Source of the DNA: Silene noctiflora
Lineage: Eukaryota; Streptophyta; Magnoliopsida; Caryophyllales; Caryophyllaceae
Direction of reading: 5' to 3'
DNA length: 27,466 bases
Assembly (NCBI GenBank): GCA_009801015.1
Contig: VHZZ01004711.1
Span: 31,924 to 59,389, forward strand
Position numbers and translations under genes: made by a program. The notes under the pieces are model-generated. The model ran no database searches. It worked only from the letters and a program-made list of their open reading frames with translations, and had not been told where the DNA came from. Positions 7,949 to 17,233 of the stretch are shown in pieces; position 1 is the stretch's first letter, and every line of letters starts with the position of its first letter.

Positions 7949-9820
7949 ATGAATCGAATTAGCTCTTCTTCTTCTTCTTCTTCTGTATTACGCCAAATTG
8001 TTTGTTGTTACTCTACCAAATCATCATCATCTTCATCATTACAACCCTTAACAGTCTTAAACTCAAAACCCTCCTTAAACCCTCTTTACTCCTTCCTTCC
8101 CCAATCCCAAAACCCTAATAATTTGGTCAATTTAATTTGCTCAACACTCAAGCAAAACAATTCCCAAACTGCCCTTCTTCACCTTAATGATTCATTGCAA
8201 CACCTTATTCCTCATTTGGGCACTCATGAAATTTCCAAAGTTTTGCTTAGATGTCAATGTGAGTCTAATTCTGCTCTTACTTTCTTTAATTGGGTGAAAT
8301 CTGATCTGGGTATTACCCCAAGTGTTCATAATTACTGTATTGTTGTAAATATTTTGGTTTGGTCTAAGAATTTTCAACAAGGGATGAAGTTTTTGTGTGA
8401 ATTGATTGATTTAGAGACGGATAAAACCCGAAAGATTGATGCTTTTGATGCGTTAGTTTCGTGTTCAGGGGAATGTAATTGGGACCCTGTTGTTTTTGAT
8501 ATGCTTTTGAAAGCTTATGCTAAAGATGATAGGGTTAGGGAAGGGTATAGGGTGTTTAGGAAGATGGTTAAGATGGGATTTGTGCCTCATGTTCTTGCTT
8601 TTAATTGTTTGTTGAACAGTCTTTTGAAGTCCGATTGTATTGATAAATGCTGGGAACTTTATAAGGAGATGTGGAGGATTGGAGTTGATCCGAATACGTG
8701 TACTTTTAATATATTTACTAACGTGTTGTGCAAGGATCGGAGCAAAGATAAGGTTAATGACTTTTTGGAGAAGATGGAGGAAGAGGGGTTTGTTCCTGAC
8801 CTTGTGACTTATAATACTTTGATTGGTAGTTACTGTAGACATTGTAGATTGGATGACGCGTTTTATCTGTATAAAATCATGTATAGGAGAGGTGTGGTGC
8901 CTGATGTAGTCACCTATACCACGTTGATAAATGGTCTTTGTAAGATTGGGAAGGTAAAGGAGGCTCATGAGGTATTCCATCGAATGATAAATAGAGGATT
9001 GGCTCCAGATATTGTATCCTATAATTCGCTTATTCATGGTTATTGTAGAGAGGGAAAGATGAAACAATCAAGGCTTTTAATTCATGAAATGATTGGAAGT
9101 GGGATTTTACCTGATAATTTCACTTGTCGGGTAGTTGTGGAAGGATATGGGAAATTAGGTCATTGGCATTCTGGATTGAATATGGTCGTGGAGCTCAAAA
9201 GATACAGGGTTACAATTCCGAGTGATATATATAAGTACTTGATTACGTCTTTGTCAAAAGAGAACCACCCATTTGCGGCTGTTAAACTCGTAGATAGAAT
9301 GTTGGAGGATGGTCATGAACCCGATGAGGAAATTTATGAAACGTTGACTAAGTCATTATGTGATAACAGTTACCTTGAGGAAGCATTGCGATATAAAGAC
9401 AAGATGCTTGAAAGAAACATTACCCCATCTTTTGCCATATATCAAGATCTCATTAGGAGTCTGAGTAGATTGAGCAGATGTTCGCAGGCAGAAACCTTGA
9501 TGCAGGAAATGGTTGTGCACGGTCTTAAACCTGATCAAATCATCAGTAGGGCTTTGATATCTGGATACTGCAAAGAAAAAAATATTGATAAAGCAGAATC
9601 CCTGCTAGTTTCGCTTGCTATTGGGTATCAGCTTTATGATACCTATAGTTACAATTTAGTTTTAGAGGCTAGGAGTGAGCTCAGTAGTTGTATTGAACTG
9701 ATGGAGCTGCAAGATAAGATGCTGAAATTGGGCTTTGCTCCTAATGGTTTGACATGCAAGTATGTTCTCCAAGGTTTGCAGAATGCTGTGAGAATGAAGG
9801 GAAATATAAGTCAGCATTGA
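7949..9820 (+). CDS. P-class pentatricopeptide repeat (PPR) protein, organelle-targeted
   Basis: An uninterrupted 623-codon frame with no intron, as usual for plant PPR genes. Residues 1-30 are Ser-rich with Arg and no acidic residues (MNRISSSS, with a TCT/TTC microsatellite at about 7963-7984 encoding the Ser run), which looks like a mitochondrial or plastid transit peptide. From about residue 179 to the end there are roughly twelve 35-residue PPR units, for example VTYNTLIGSYCRHCRLDDAF and VTYTTLINGLCKIGKVKEA, each ending near G-x-x-PD. No E, DYW or SMR domain follows, so this is P class. P-class proteins bind organellar RNA one base per repeat and act in RNA stability, splicing, processing or translation; the target cannot be told here. 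From memory it resembles Arabidopsis At5g40400, unverified. The start is the first ATG, with an AT-rich leader just upstream. Confidence 0.95.
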   Translation: MNRISSSSSSSSVLRQIVCCYSTKSSSSSSLQPLTVLNSKPSLNPLYSFLPQSQNPNNLVNLICSTLKQNNSQTALLHLNDSLQHLIPHLGTHEISKVLLRCQCESNSALTFFNWVKSDLGITPSVHNYCIVVNILVWSKNFQQGMKFLCELIDLETDKTRKIDAFDALVSCSGECNWDPVVFDMLLKAYAKDDRVREGYRVFRKMVKMGFVPHVLAFNCLLNSLLKSDCIDKCWELYKEMWRIGVDPNTCTFNIFTNVLCKDRSKDKVNDFLEKMEEEGFVPDLVTYNTLIGSYCRHCRLDDAFYLYKIMYRRGVVPDVVTYTTLINGLCKIGKVKEAHEVFHRMINRGLAPDIVSYNSLIHGYCREGKMKQSRLLIHEMIGSGILPDNFTCRVVVEGYGKLGHWHSGLNMVVELKRYRVTIPSDIYKYLITSLSKENHPFAAVKLVDRMLEDGHEPDEEIYETLTKSLCDNSYLEEALRYKDKMLERNITPSFAIYQDLIRSLSRLSRCSQAETLMQEMVVHGLKPDQIISRALISGYCKEKNIDKAESLLVSLAIGYQLYDTYSYNLVLEARSELSSCIELMELQDKMLKLGFAPNGLTCKYVLQGLQNAVRMKGNISQH

Positions 9821-11426
9821 GTAATATTAGCTAAAAAAATCAGTGGCATTTAGCCGTTCATATTCCGAGCATATGGATTGAACCTTCTTCTGCTCAAGTT
9901 TGAATCTAGTTTTGCTTGCTGGTTCTGGTGTACTCACCAGATATCTGAGGCAAACATAGAGGAAATGAGGAGAGTAGTGGAATTGACTTATCGTCGAATC
10001 TATAGTGAAGCATCACGCAAGACGTGTCTGTGAACACTTAATTTTACTGATATATTAGAAGTGATTATGTCAAAGGATCACGGGCTCATGGGAAATTTCG
10101 CCTCTTAATAGTGCTGGTTTTGAGTGCTTGCTTTCCTTAAAGAGGTGAATATGTTTCCTAAATCTCATTTTTCATACATACAAGAGAAACGTTGCTTAGG
10201 GTTGCTGGTCATAACTCATTTAAACAGCATAAAATAAAGAGCATACCCAGAAACACTTGTCCCTACCCGCAGTCAAACCCGTAGACTTTTGAACAGTTTG
10301 TAGCAACCGACTTGACCTTGTGGTATTCAAAACCATTTCATTGCTTAATCGTGATAATGTTAGAAGTCAGATTGTCGACATAGATTTCATATCAAGTTTT
10401 TTTAACTTTGCTTCTCGGGGATGCTGATTAATAAACTGTTTCAGAGTAGTAGTTCTGTGTGTTGTACTTGGCAATAGCATGTCAGAAAACATTTGTCTAT
10501 GCTTGTTCTTTTTCGTCTCTCCTCCTCGCGGTTTGTCTGCCCTCCCTATTAGCAATTGGTTTCAGTGTTCTGTTAAATGAAGTTTTTGGAACCATATTTC
10601 TCAGGTGACCTCAATTAAATTTTGAAGGTTCGAAGTTGTATGTTAATTGCTAAGATGTTGCTCCGTTACTTTTCGAGTACTTTTTGAAATTGTTTTGAAA
10701 TGCTCCTTTCTGTTGTCTCTTCTATGCAATGAATATGGAAATTTGATGTTGACTTTCTGGCACGTAGATGGCATTTGATAGTCTAGTTTTTGTGTAAGCA
10801 GGAAACATCCTTACTGGACACAATTTAAACAAGCTTATGGTTTTTCTATTCCGACTGAGCTTTGCTTTGCTGGAGTGTTGCTTATGCTGCTGAAAATATC
10901 CTTGTGTGAAGTCGATGCCATTCTCGACGTAATTTTCATTATTGTCATCCAGAATCAGCCACTCTATTTTGTTAGCACAGGGGAAAGGGTGCGTACATAT
11001 AACCTCCTTGCTCCACCATTTACGGAAAATCTTGAAGCAGTGAAGTAATGCTATTGTAGCTGTATTTGTACATCAGAACTTCTTGTGCACTGCGAAATGC
11101 TGCCATTTGTCCGTTTAAGTTATACCTTTTATTTCATTTACAGATGCAAGTGCGATTCAAATTTCTGGCTGGGATTTTTTCATGTTACTACATTCAGTCA
11201 TTTATAATATTCATATGGCTCAGCAGAAATTTTGCCTCAATAGTTTTTCTGAAATCATATTAAGTTGAAACTTACATTAAGCTTTTTGACCTGATTTCTG
11301 ACTGTAGTGATAAAAAAATCTGTCACATCTGTAACCGGAGGTAGTTCAGGCATTTGTTTCATGTTTATAAAGTACTGATGATGTTACTTCTTACTAGTTT
11401 AATTTGTTTGTATTTTCTGATTACAG
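9821..11426. other. PPR 3' UTR and downstream non-coding DNA
   Basis: No coding region is supported on either strand. The first few hundred bases are presumably the 3' UTR. Short ORFs (for example 10367-10555 and 11066-11263) have no protein-like features. No clear polyadenylation signal could be chosen among the AT-rich candidates. Confidence 0.5.
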
Positions 11427-11527
11427 GGCCGATGAGTTAATGACTTCTTGTGAGAACCGTGTACAAGACTGGATGATATCATGGAATGATTGCAATTTCC
11501 TGAAGAGTTTAAGTGATCATTCTTATG
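11427..11527 (+). other. Candidate downstream (3' UTR or alternative) exon
   Basis: A 101-bp segment is bounded by a good acceptor (TATTTTCTGATTACAG, AG at 11425-11426) and a good donor (ATG|GTAAGT, GT at 11528). It is more GC-balanced than its surroundings and open in one frame throughout (ADELMTSCENRVQDWMISW...). It could be an alternatively spliced 3' exon of the upstream PPR transcript or an exon of a non-coding RNA. This is inference from splice signals only. Confidence 0.35.
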
Positions 11528-13333
11528 GTAAGTGGTCCTAACTCCTTAGGTGTCTAATTGGTGAATGCGTATTCGTGTGCTCCTCATGTTGGTTTGGTGT
11601 TCATTCTTTCTAATTCATTGATGGCCCTGAAAACGATTTTAGACTTGCGATGTTTATGTCTTAATTCTCGGTTGATGAACCATCTCTATCTAATTGACTT
11701 CCATCTTAGTACCGAATACGACATTCTCCAATAATGTCGTCGGTTAATTGTCAAATTGATTATTCTGATTGAAGTAAATCATAGGGTTTGCTGGGATGCC
11801 TGGGAATGAAGGTAATTGCTAAGGGGTTATATAGGGAAAAAAAAAAAGAATGGAATGGAAGAGAGCTCTAATGGAATTGCTTGTGTGTGCTCCGCGTCGT
11901 TATCAATGCCTTCTTGTAGTGACAGTCTCGTGTGCCTTATGGAACATCACATATAGGCTAATCGTAAGTCAAGTAAAATTGCTTTTAGCTTATTAAAGGA
12001 GAAGGGAGAAATATTCATATTTGTGTAATGTATATGCAGTCTTTAGAGTATTAGAGCCTTAGAGGGTCTCCACCTCTTCGCATGGAATTAAACACCGGTC
12101 TGAGGCTCGACCTTTTGAATTAGTCGCCTTAGCCTAATCCTGGTCATTGCACCGTAAATGCATATTCTTTAAAACGAGTCGTTGTAACCCCGTAAAACAT
12201 GTATAACCCAATCGCAATACAGTGTTGCACTCGAATGTGATTTAATACGGGTTCGATAGCGTACTTCTTGAAGTAGGACTTCTGATAGTAATAACTTCTA
12301 AGTTGACATATGGTGGGAGCTTGGGGAATGTAGCTTTAATGTGAAGAGTGAATGCAGAATAATGCTGATATATAAGTGGCACTAAATACAGTATAAACTG
12401 GTAACTGGTAACTATCCGTCATTAAATTGACCGAAGTTATAACTCTCCAACTGTTTCATAAGTTGACTTGTAATTAATAAATGTCTCCTTTTAAAAGTTT
12501 CAACTACCAATATGTAATGTAATCTGTACTCTACTTGCTGCATCTGCATGGCTTTCTTCACCAAATTTTGGTCTTTTGTACTGTATCAGTTGTTACTAAC
12601 CCTTTTCTACGGCATGCTCTTTCTCTCAACTACCAAATCATCCATATAATACCTTGCATGCACATGCATTTTATGTTACGGACTACTTTCTAACTTGCAC
12701 TTTTCTGCCAAGTGTCATACTCTATTTCATACCGAGTAAAAAAAAAGTCCCGTGTTTTTGGCTTAAAATGAAATGTCTACTTGTAGGATACGAAAACTAA
12801 CCATTTGTCTATCATCGCGAAGAAATAGACCTCCGGTTACATTGCTGGGAGCTTTTGAGGCAGTAGGGAAGTAGGAATTATAATGAATAAGCATGACCGC
12901 ATAATTCAAGCTTTAGAAACTTACAGTAGCAGCATTGGAGTGTTTATATTACGATTGTAAACTTTACTCCCATTCTTCCTATAAGCAAGAACCATTTGCT
13001 TAGGAGTTTTGGTTTATTTGTTTTATGATATGCTGAACCATTGTTTAGTAGTGGTGTTAAATTACGAGTGTCATGTAATTGCATCTTTTTACCGTTGTCA
13101 AAGAAAAGAACGCAGAAAGATAACAAATTAATTATATATGAATAGGAGCTCAGCGAGGATTATACATTGATCCTCTAAATATAACCCTTGAGCATTTTCA
13201 TACCTTAAGCATCCATATTTATAACACACACACACTTGTTAAGTTATTCTAACATACTAGTTTTGTTCTAATATTATTATTTTTTTATACCAGAAGTCTC
13301 CAGATTATTACACTTTGGCATGGATAGCTATTA
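11528..13333. other. Intergenic DNA between the PPR and PSK genes, no gene seen
   Basis: No tRNA, snRNA or coding region was recognised. A short CA run (ACACACACAC, about 13225) is present. The 13290-13333 end is the likely 3' UTR of the minus-strand PSK gene. Confidence 0.45.
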
Positions 13334-13752
13334 TTATGGCTTTTGATGCTGTGTGTAAATGTAGTCCAAATGAGCTTCTGAAAGTAGCCTTCTCTTTAAG
13401 CATTCTTCATCTCCTTCTTCACAACTCTCAATCCCCATCAGCTTCTGTAACCCATTCACAAATAAAAAAATTCATTAGTTTTCGTTTCGTTTAATACCAT
13501 GCATGTAGTATCCTGGGAGGGGTTGAATGTACGCAGCCTTATCGAGTCATAAAGTAAATAAAATTAGAAACTTACATCTATGGAGTTGTTGTCTTCCGGG
13601 TTTGAGTCAGAAACTCCTTCCAAGATTTGCTTAGGCTTGTCATCTCCTTTAGGTGTTTGTACCAGTGGACGAGCCGATGTGGCCGAGACCTCGAGGATAA
13701 AGAAGATGAAGAGGATGAGGAAGAAGGAACAGAAGAGGGCTTTTTGCTTCAT
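13334..13752 (-). CDS. PSK: Phytosulfokine (PSK) precursor, two exons
   Basis: Exon 1 is 13752-13576 and exon 2 is 13444-13334; the phase-0 intron (13575-13445) has GTAAGT donor and GGGTTACAG acceptor. The spliced product is 95 residues, within the usual size for PSK precursors. Residues 1-25 ([20 protein letters not shown]...) form a signal peptide, with likely cleavage around SATSA. Exon 2 encodes the conserved family tail: [12 protein letters not shown], then [15 protein letters not shown] and the stop. YIYTQ is the hormone itself. In this family the two tyrosines are sulfated by tyrosylprotein sulfotransferase in the Golgi, helped by the preceding Asp, and subtilases release the pentapeptide in the apoplast, where PSK receptor kinases bind it to promote cell growth and modulate immunity. 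The two Cys of CEEGDEEC are present. Exon 1 alone would appear as a meaningless 62-codon ORF, so the gene is easily missed. Confidence 0.95.
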
Positions 13753-13897
13753 GGTTTTGATTTTGTTAGACGAGATGATGGAAGTGTATAAACTATAAAG
13801 GGAGTATTATTAGTATTTGTGTATGTTTTTCTTGTGTAGAGCAAAATGAAAGAAGTTGGAAGCTTGGTGGTGGCAGAGGAAAGGAGACATGATGCCT

Positions 13898-13905
13898 TTA
13901 AATAC
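13898..13905 (-). promoter_or_regulatory. Possible TATA box of the PSK gene
   Basis: On the minus strand TATTTAAA lies about 146 bp upstream of the PSK start codon, giving a leader of roughly 110 nt. A second AT motif (TATAGTTTATAC, about 13787-13798) is closer to the ATG and would leave a very short leader. The choice is inferred. Confidence 0.35.
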
Positions 13906-14257
13906 ATGCTATACATCTTACTAGTCACATGTATAGAACCTCAAAGAAAGAAAGTTTATTATCCCTCTAAACAATGGGCCCCATTCACCTATCATTTTAA
14001 TGTATTATTCATTCTCCATGTTAATTATACACATCACAAATTCTTTTTAAAGACTTGTATACCCGTCTTGAGTTTAAGACGGTTATAATAGTATAAATAA
14101 GGCAAAAACATAATTTACAAGAAAAAGCAAAAGCTTTGTCTTGCATGCAACTGAGATAATATCTGCCCTGTTTTAATGTTAAGATAGATTTTTCCGTCTT
14201 AAGGGAGATTAATTATATAGACATTTATTGAAATGAACTTAGAATCTTTTTTCTCTA
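13906..14257. other. PSK upstream region, no gene
   Basis: AT-rich sequence upstream of the PSK gene, expected to hold its promoter and enhancers. No individual regulatory motif could be assigned with confidence, and the ORF at 13846-14088 shows no protein-like features. Confidence 0.4.
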
Positions 14258-14482
14258 AGGGTATTTTTGGATAGAGAGATTTGGAGGGACAAGAAAGGGA
14301 GAACCTTATTTGAATGGAGGGATCCATTTTCCCTTCTACAAGACAAATTAAAATCTTTCCACAACAAATAAGTCAGTAAAATACACCCCATTCCCCCTCC
14401 CTTTCCCTTCCCCCCTCCTTTTCCCTTTTCCTCCATCCCCTCCCCTCCCTTTACCTCAACTTTTACTCTCCAAACACACTCT
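14258..14482. mobile_element. Fold-back element with purine/pyrimidine arms (hAT-type ends)
   Basis: The left end AGGGTATTTTTGGA (14258-14271) and the reverse complement of the right end, AGAGTGTGTTTGGA (14469-14482), match at 11 of 14 positions. Inside, the left arm is purine-rich (GGAGGGACAAGAAAGGGAG) and the right arm pyrimidine-rich (14380-14455, CCCTCCCTTTCCC phrases), so the strand can fold back. It resembles a widespread GTGTTTGGA-ended class of plant MITEs. No matching target duplication was found. Confidence 0.45.
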
Positions 14483-15610
14483 AATAGTTAGTCTCATGAC
14501 ATGGAGTAATTTTCTAAAAAAAAAAAATTATTGAAAATTGATTGAACCTGTAAGATATTATGATTCGTATTAGTGTATTATGGGAAAAATAGTAATGAAA
14601 CCAACCTGTTTTATATGTAAAACAGACTTTATAAAACAGACTTTTTGCAAGTATTTGTTTTATTTTAATATTCTAAATTGAATAACTTTTATAGTTTTAG
14701 GTACGGGTACAATTTTTTCTTTTTTGTCAAACGAATTTACGTGCGTGCAGTTGGCAACAATCCCAGGGTTTTGTGTAGTGGCTTAGCAATTTTAATTTCT
14801 TGAACTAACAACAGTAAGGCACAAAAACACGAGGATGAGAAACATTTACGGTAAAGTCACGTATTTAACGAGGAAGTAACATTCCGCATGGGAGAGAAAT
14901 GCTAAATTTTTATATTTATTCAAATTGAAACGATAATTAGGTTAATTAACTTGAATACATTGAATGATAAGCATTCCATGGACAAAGTTACCATAGATAG
15001 TAAAGAAGAAGTCGTTTACAAAAAAGATTTAACCTCAACAACTTTAATTAATGATTTAACCGTAGTATTAAATTGTCAATTTGACAAGTACATAAGTAGA
15101 TTTATTATTGTATCGGCGACGTACTCCGTAGTAGAGAATAGTTTCTGATTTTATTTTCCAGACGATAATTAGGTTTTTTTTTTTTTTTTTTTTTTGACAA
15201 AGGTGTGTAAGTGTATAGTTTAAGTTTGTTGAGAGCATTATAAGTCAACCTGTGTGGACATTGCTGACAGCTGTTTCCCATCATAACATTTTATTTTCCA
15301 TACGTATTCTGACACGTGTCAGAGATTTGCATGTCCAACGTTTTAAACTAATGTTAAAAAGGGTTTCATCATGGAAATCAAAAGCCAAAGCTGAGTTCAC
15401 AATGTCACTGTACCCAATGTCTTTTGTTTTTGTTATTGCGTCCCACATGTATGCAACTCAGTTTTTGAGTGTCAACTCTATTTCTTTACTATTTGTCCTT
15501 AATCTCATTGTAATGCACAATTAAGGGTGCTTTTAACCTTGTTTGAGCTGCCCTTTCTATAATTATTTGAACTCTTTCCATGAGGCATTGTGATTTCTTA
15601 GTACAATCTG
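14483..15610. other. AT-rich intergenic DNA, no gene seen
   Basis: It contains ACAGACTTT twice (about 14625 and 14637), the phrase ACGATAATTAGGTT twice (about 14932 and 15162), and a T22 run (15174-15195). The short ORFs at 14951-15148 and 15252-15524 have no recognisable features and skewed composition. Confidence 0.45.
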
Positions 15611-15796
15611 TCTCATTATAGACGGTCATTATCCATCTAAAGTTGCAGACGAATAATGACCCTCTCACAAAATGCAAGTGGGAGGGAAATTGGGGGTATT
15701 CATTTTCCACCCACTTGCACTATCCACTTACATTTTGTGAGAGAGACACTATCTGTCTTCAGCTTTAGACGGATATAGTGTCCATCTACAATGAGA
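15611..15796. mobile_element. MITE, copy 2 (TCTCATT...ATGAGA)
   Basis: The left arm starts TCTCATTATAGACGG (15611) and the reverse complement of the right arm starts TCTCATTGTAGATGG (ending at 15796). The arms match over roughly 45 bp. The centre has CAAGTGGGAGG and its near-complement CCACCCACTTG, so almost the whole 186-bp unit can fold back. It is related to the copy at 6863-7036. A 15-bp scrap of the same end is at 26266-26280, next to the duplicated flank. Confidence 0.75.
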
Positions 15797-16241
15797 ATTT
15801 GTGTTCTGAGTATTAGGGTTTGTTCTTGTTGGTTTAATTTTTGCTTATTATGATTTAGTTTAATTTAGCGTAATTTAGCTTATCTTTTCACAAATTAACT
15901 ATTACTTCAGCTCTTTATTCAGTTCAGCTCCCCATTCAATTTAGTTTAGTTTGGCTTCATTCATTTCAGTTCAATGTGGCTCCCATCGGCCGAAAAGAAG
16001 GCCTTCCGCCTTAGTATAGCTTTAAATCTAGCTCTTCGTCATTCCACGGGAACGTATCTTGCTCGACCAAAGGAAGAAGAGGCGAACAACCAGCATTGCA
16101 AGCAACTACAGAGCTAGCCCCCGTCTGTTTGAAGCCGCGGGGAATCGGCATCTAACCCCATAGTTCATAGATGCTGTAAACTCTTCAGGTGAATGGATTA
16201 ATTGGTTCGATGTATCACTTATACTTCATACTTGTGTGGAG
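15797..16241 (+). repeat. Flank segment, left copy, ending in target duplication TGGAG
   Basis: This segment is repeated at 26281-26729 with about 5% differences counted by eye. It starts ATTTGTGTTCTGAG, runs through a TTCAGTTCAGCTCC/TTTAGTTTAG low-complexity tract, then about 230 bp of ordinary sequence including GGGAACGTATCTTGCTCG, and ends in TGGAG (16237-16241), the 5-bp target site of the adjoining LTR. I do not recognise its origin. Confidence 0.85.
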
Positions 16242-16846
16242 TGTTTTGGTAAAAATTTACCGAGTCGATGATTTATTGTAGGTTAAAGTGATCGAGGATC
16301 AATGAAGTAACTAAATGGCGATGACGTGAATGAGCGAAATAAACAACGAAACAAAGATTGACACGAGATATTTTGGTGACGCGAAAAACCCAAAGTGGGA
16401 AAAACCGCGGGGGGAGTCGGAATCCCACCAACTTTGCACTATAGTCGGAATGGAGTTGCAAGTACGGAAATACAAGGGAAGAATTCTTGGGTTATAGTAT
16501 AAGTATGGCTAAATTGCTAAATAAGTGTAGAGATGTTGATGATAGACTGAATGCCTTTTCCTGATGCCGGGGCGTGCTTTTTATAGGCCGGGCTTGCTAG
16601 GGTTTCCAGTCCACAACAACTCCCTGCTTCTACTCCTGGATTCTTGTGGGAGTTGCACCAAAGTAGGGGGTTGTTATTTGACTTCTTCCACTCTCCATGC
16701 GTGTCATGCACTACATTGAGTATGTGTTTGTTTGTTTTCATCCGACGGCCCATGCGTTGCCACATCATCAGTCTCCACCTTCCCTTGCTTACCAATGGAT
16801 GTCCACCACGTGGATTTTTACAAAAAGTGTATTTTTGTCCATAACA
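16242..16846 (-). mobile_element. 3' LTR of the Ty3/gypsy element (605 bp)
   Basis: In element orientation the LTR starts TGTTATGGAC and ends ACCAAAACA, with the usual TG...CA ends. A matching full LTR is at 26730-27333, and a 46-bp stub of the element's other LTR is at 26216-26261. A TATAAAAAG box lies on the minus strand at 16585-16577. A polypurine tract adjoins on the internal side. The outer flank is TGGAG. Confidence 0.9.
16577..16585 (-). promoter_or_regulatory. TATA box in the left LTR
   Basis: TATAAAAAG on the minus strand, about 260 bp inside the LTR from its TG end. The same motif is kept in the solo LTR at 27072-27064. It fits the U3/R promoter of the retrotransposon. Confidence 0.55.
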
Positions 16847-16863
16847 ATTGCCCCCAAATTTCC
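16847..16863 (-). other. Polypurine tract
   Basis: Minus strand GGAAATTTGGGGGCAAT immediately precedes the TG of the 3' LTR, the expected site and composition for the plus-strand DNA primer. Confidence 0.7.
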
Positions 16864-17233
16864 GTCTGAAGTACTTTGGGCGGGAATTTTGATTACGCAG
16901 TAGGTGCCTTATGATCTCGACGATTATGTCATGCCATGTCCCCCAACTTGCCTTGCTCAACTGCCCCAACTCTTCCCACTTCCCCATAACCGCCTAACGC
17001 TCCCAATCCATTATTACTCTTCTTACATCTCCTCAAAACCTCCCCCGCTCTCTCGTTTATCCCCATGTTTCCTCAAAAACTCCCTTATCTCAAAAACTCC
17101 TCCAACTCCTCAAAACTCCCCCACTTCTCACTCTACGGTCTTCCTCTTCTCAGTCTACTGTCTTCCTCTTCCCGGCCTCCCTCCGTCCGTCCTCCCTACT
17201 TCAGGTACTTTGCTCCTTCCTTTCTGGTACTCC
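16864..17233 (+). promoter_or_regulatory. CT-rich leader of the antisense gene
   Basis: On the plus strand this region is strongly pyrimidine-rich (many CTCC, TCTTCC and CCCC phrases) and precedes the ATG at 17234, as in many plant 5' UTRs. It is open in the ORF's frame but its translation is Pro/Ser/Leu-rich and probably not coding. No clear TATA box was seen, so the promoter may lie partly in the LTR. Confidence 0.35.

Noticed and set aside
8465..9067. 200-codon minus-strand ORF inside the PPR gene
   Set aside because: It is antisense to the strongly supported PPR frame, and its composition is that of an antisense shadow.
15960..16200. Organellar (mitochondrial) origin of the GC-balanced part of the flank segment
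   Set aside because: The composition differs from the surroundings, but I recognise no organellar gene, so the idea has no positive support.
15797..16241. Flank copies as parts of a longer LTR (about 1.1 kb)
   Set aside because: The left copy is bounded by a complete MITE with no LTR end beyond it, and TGGAG target duplications sit exactly at the 604/605-bp LTR borders.
16517..16987. 156-codon minus-strand ORF in the left LTR (similar ones at 26498-26962 and 27175-27378)
   Set aside because: It lies wholly or mostly within LTR and flank sequence, is not conserved in length between the LTR copies, and has no domain. The frame is incidental.
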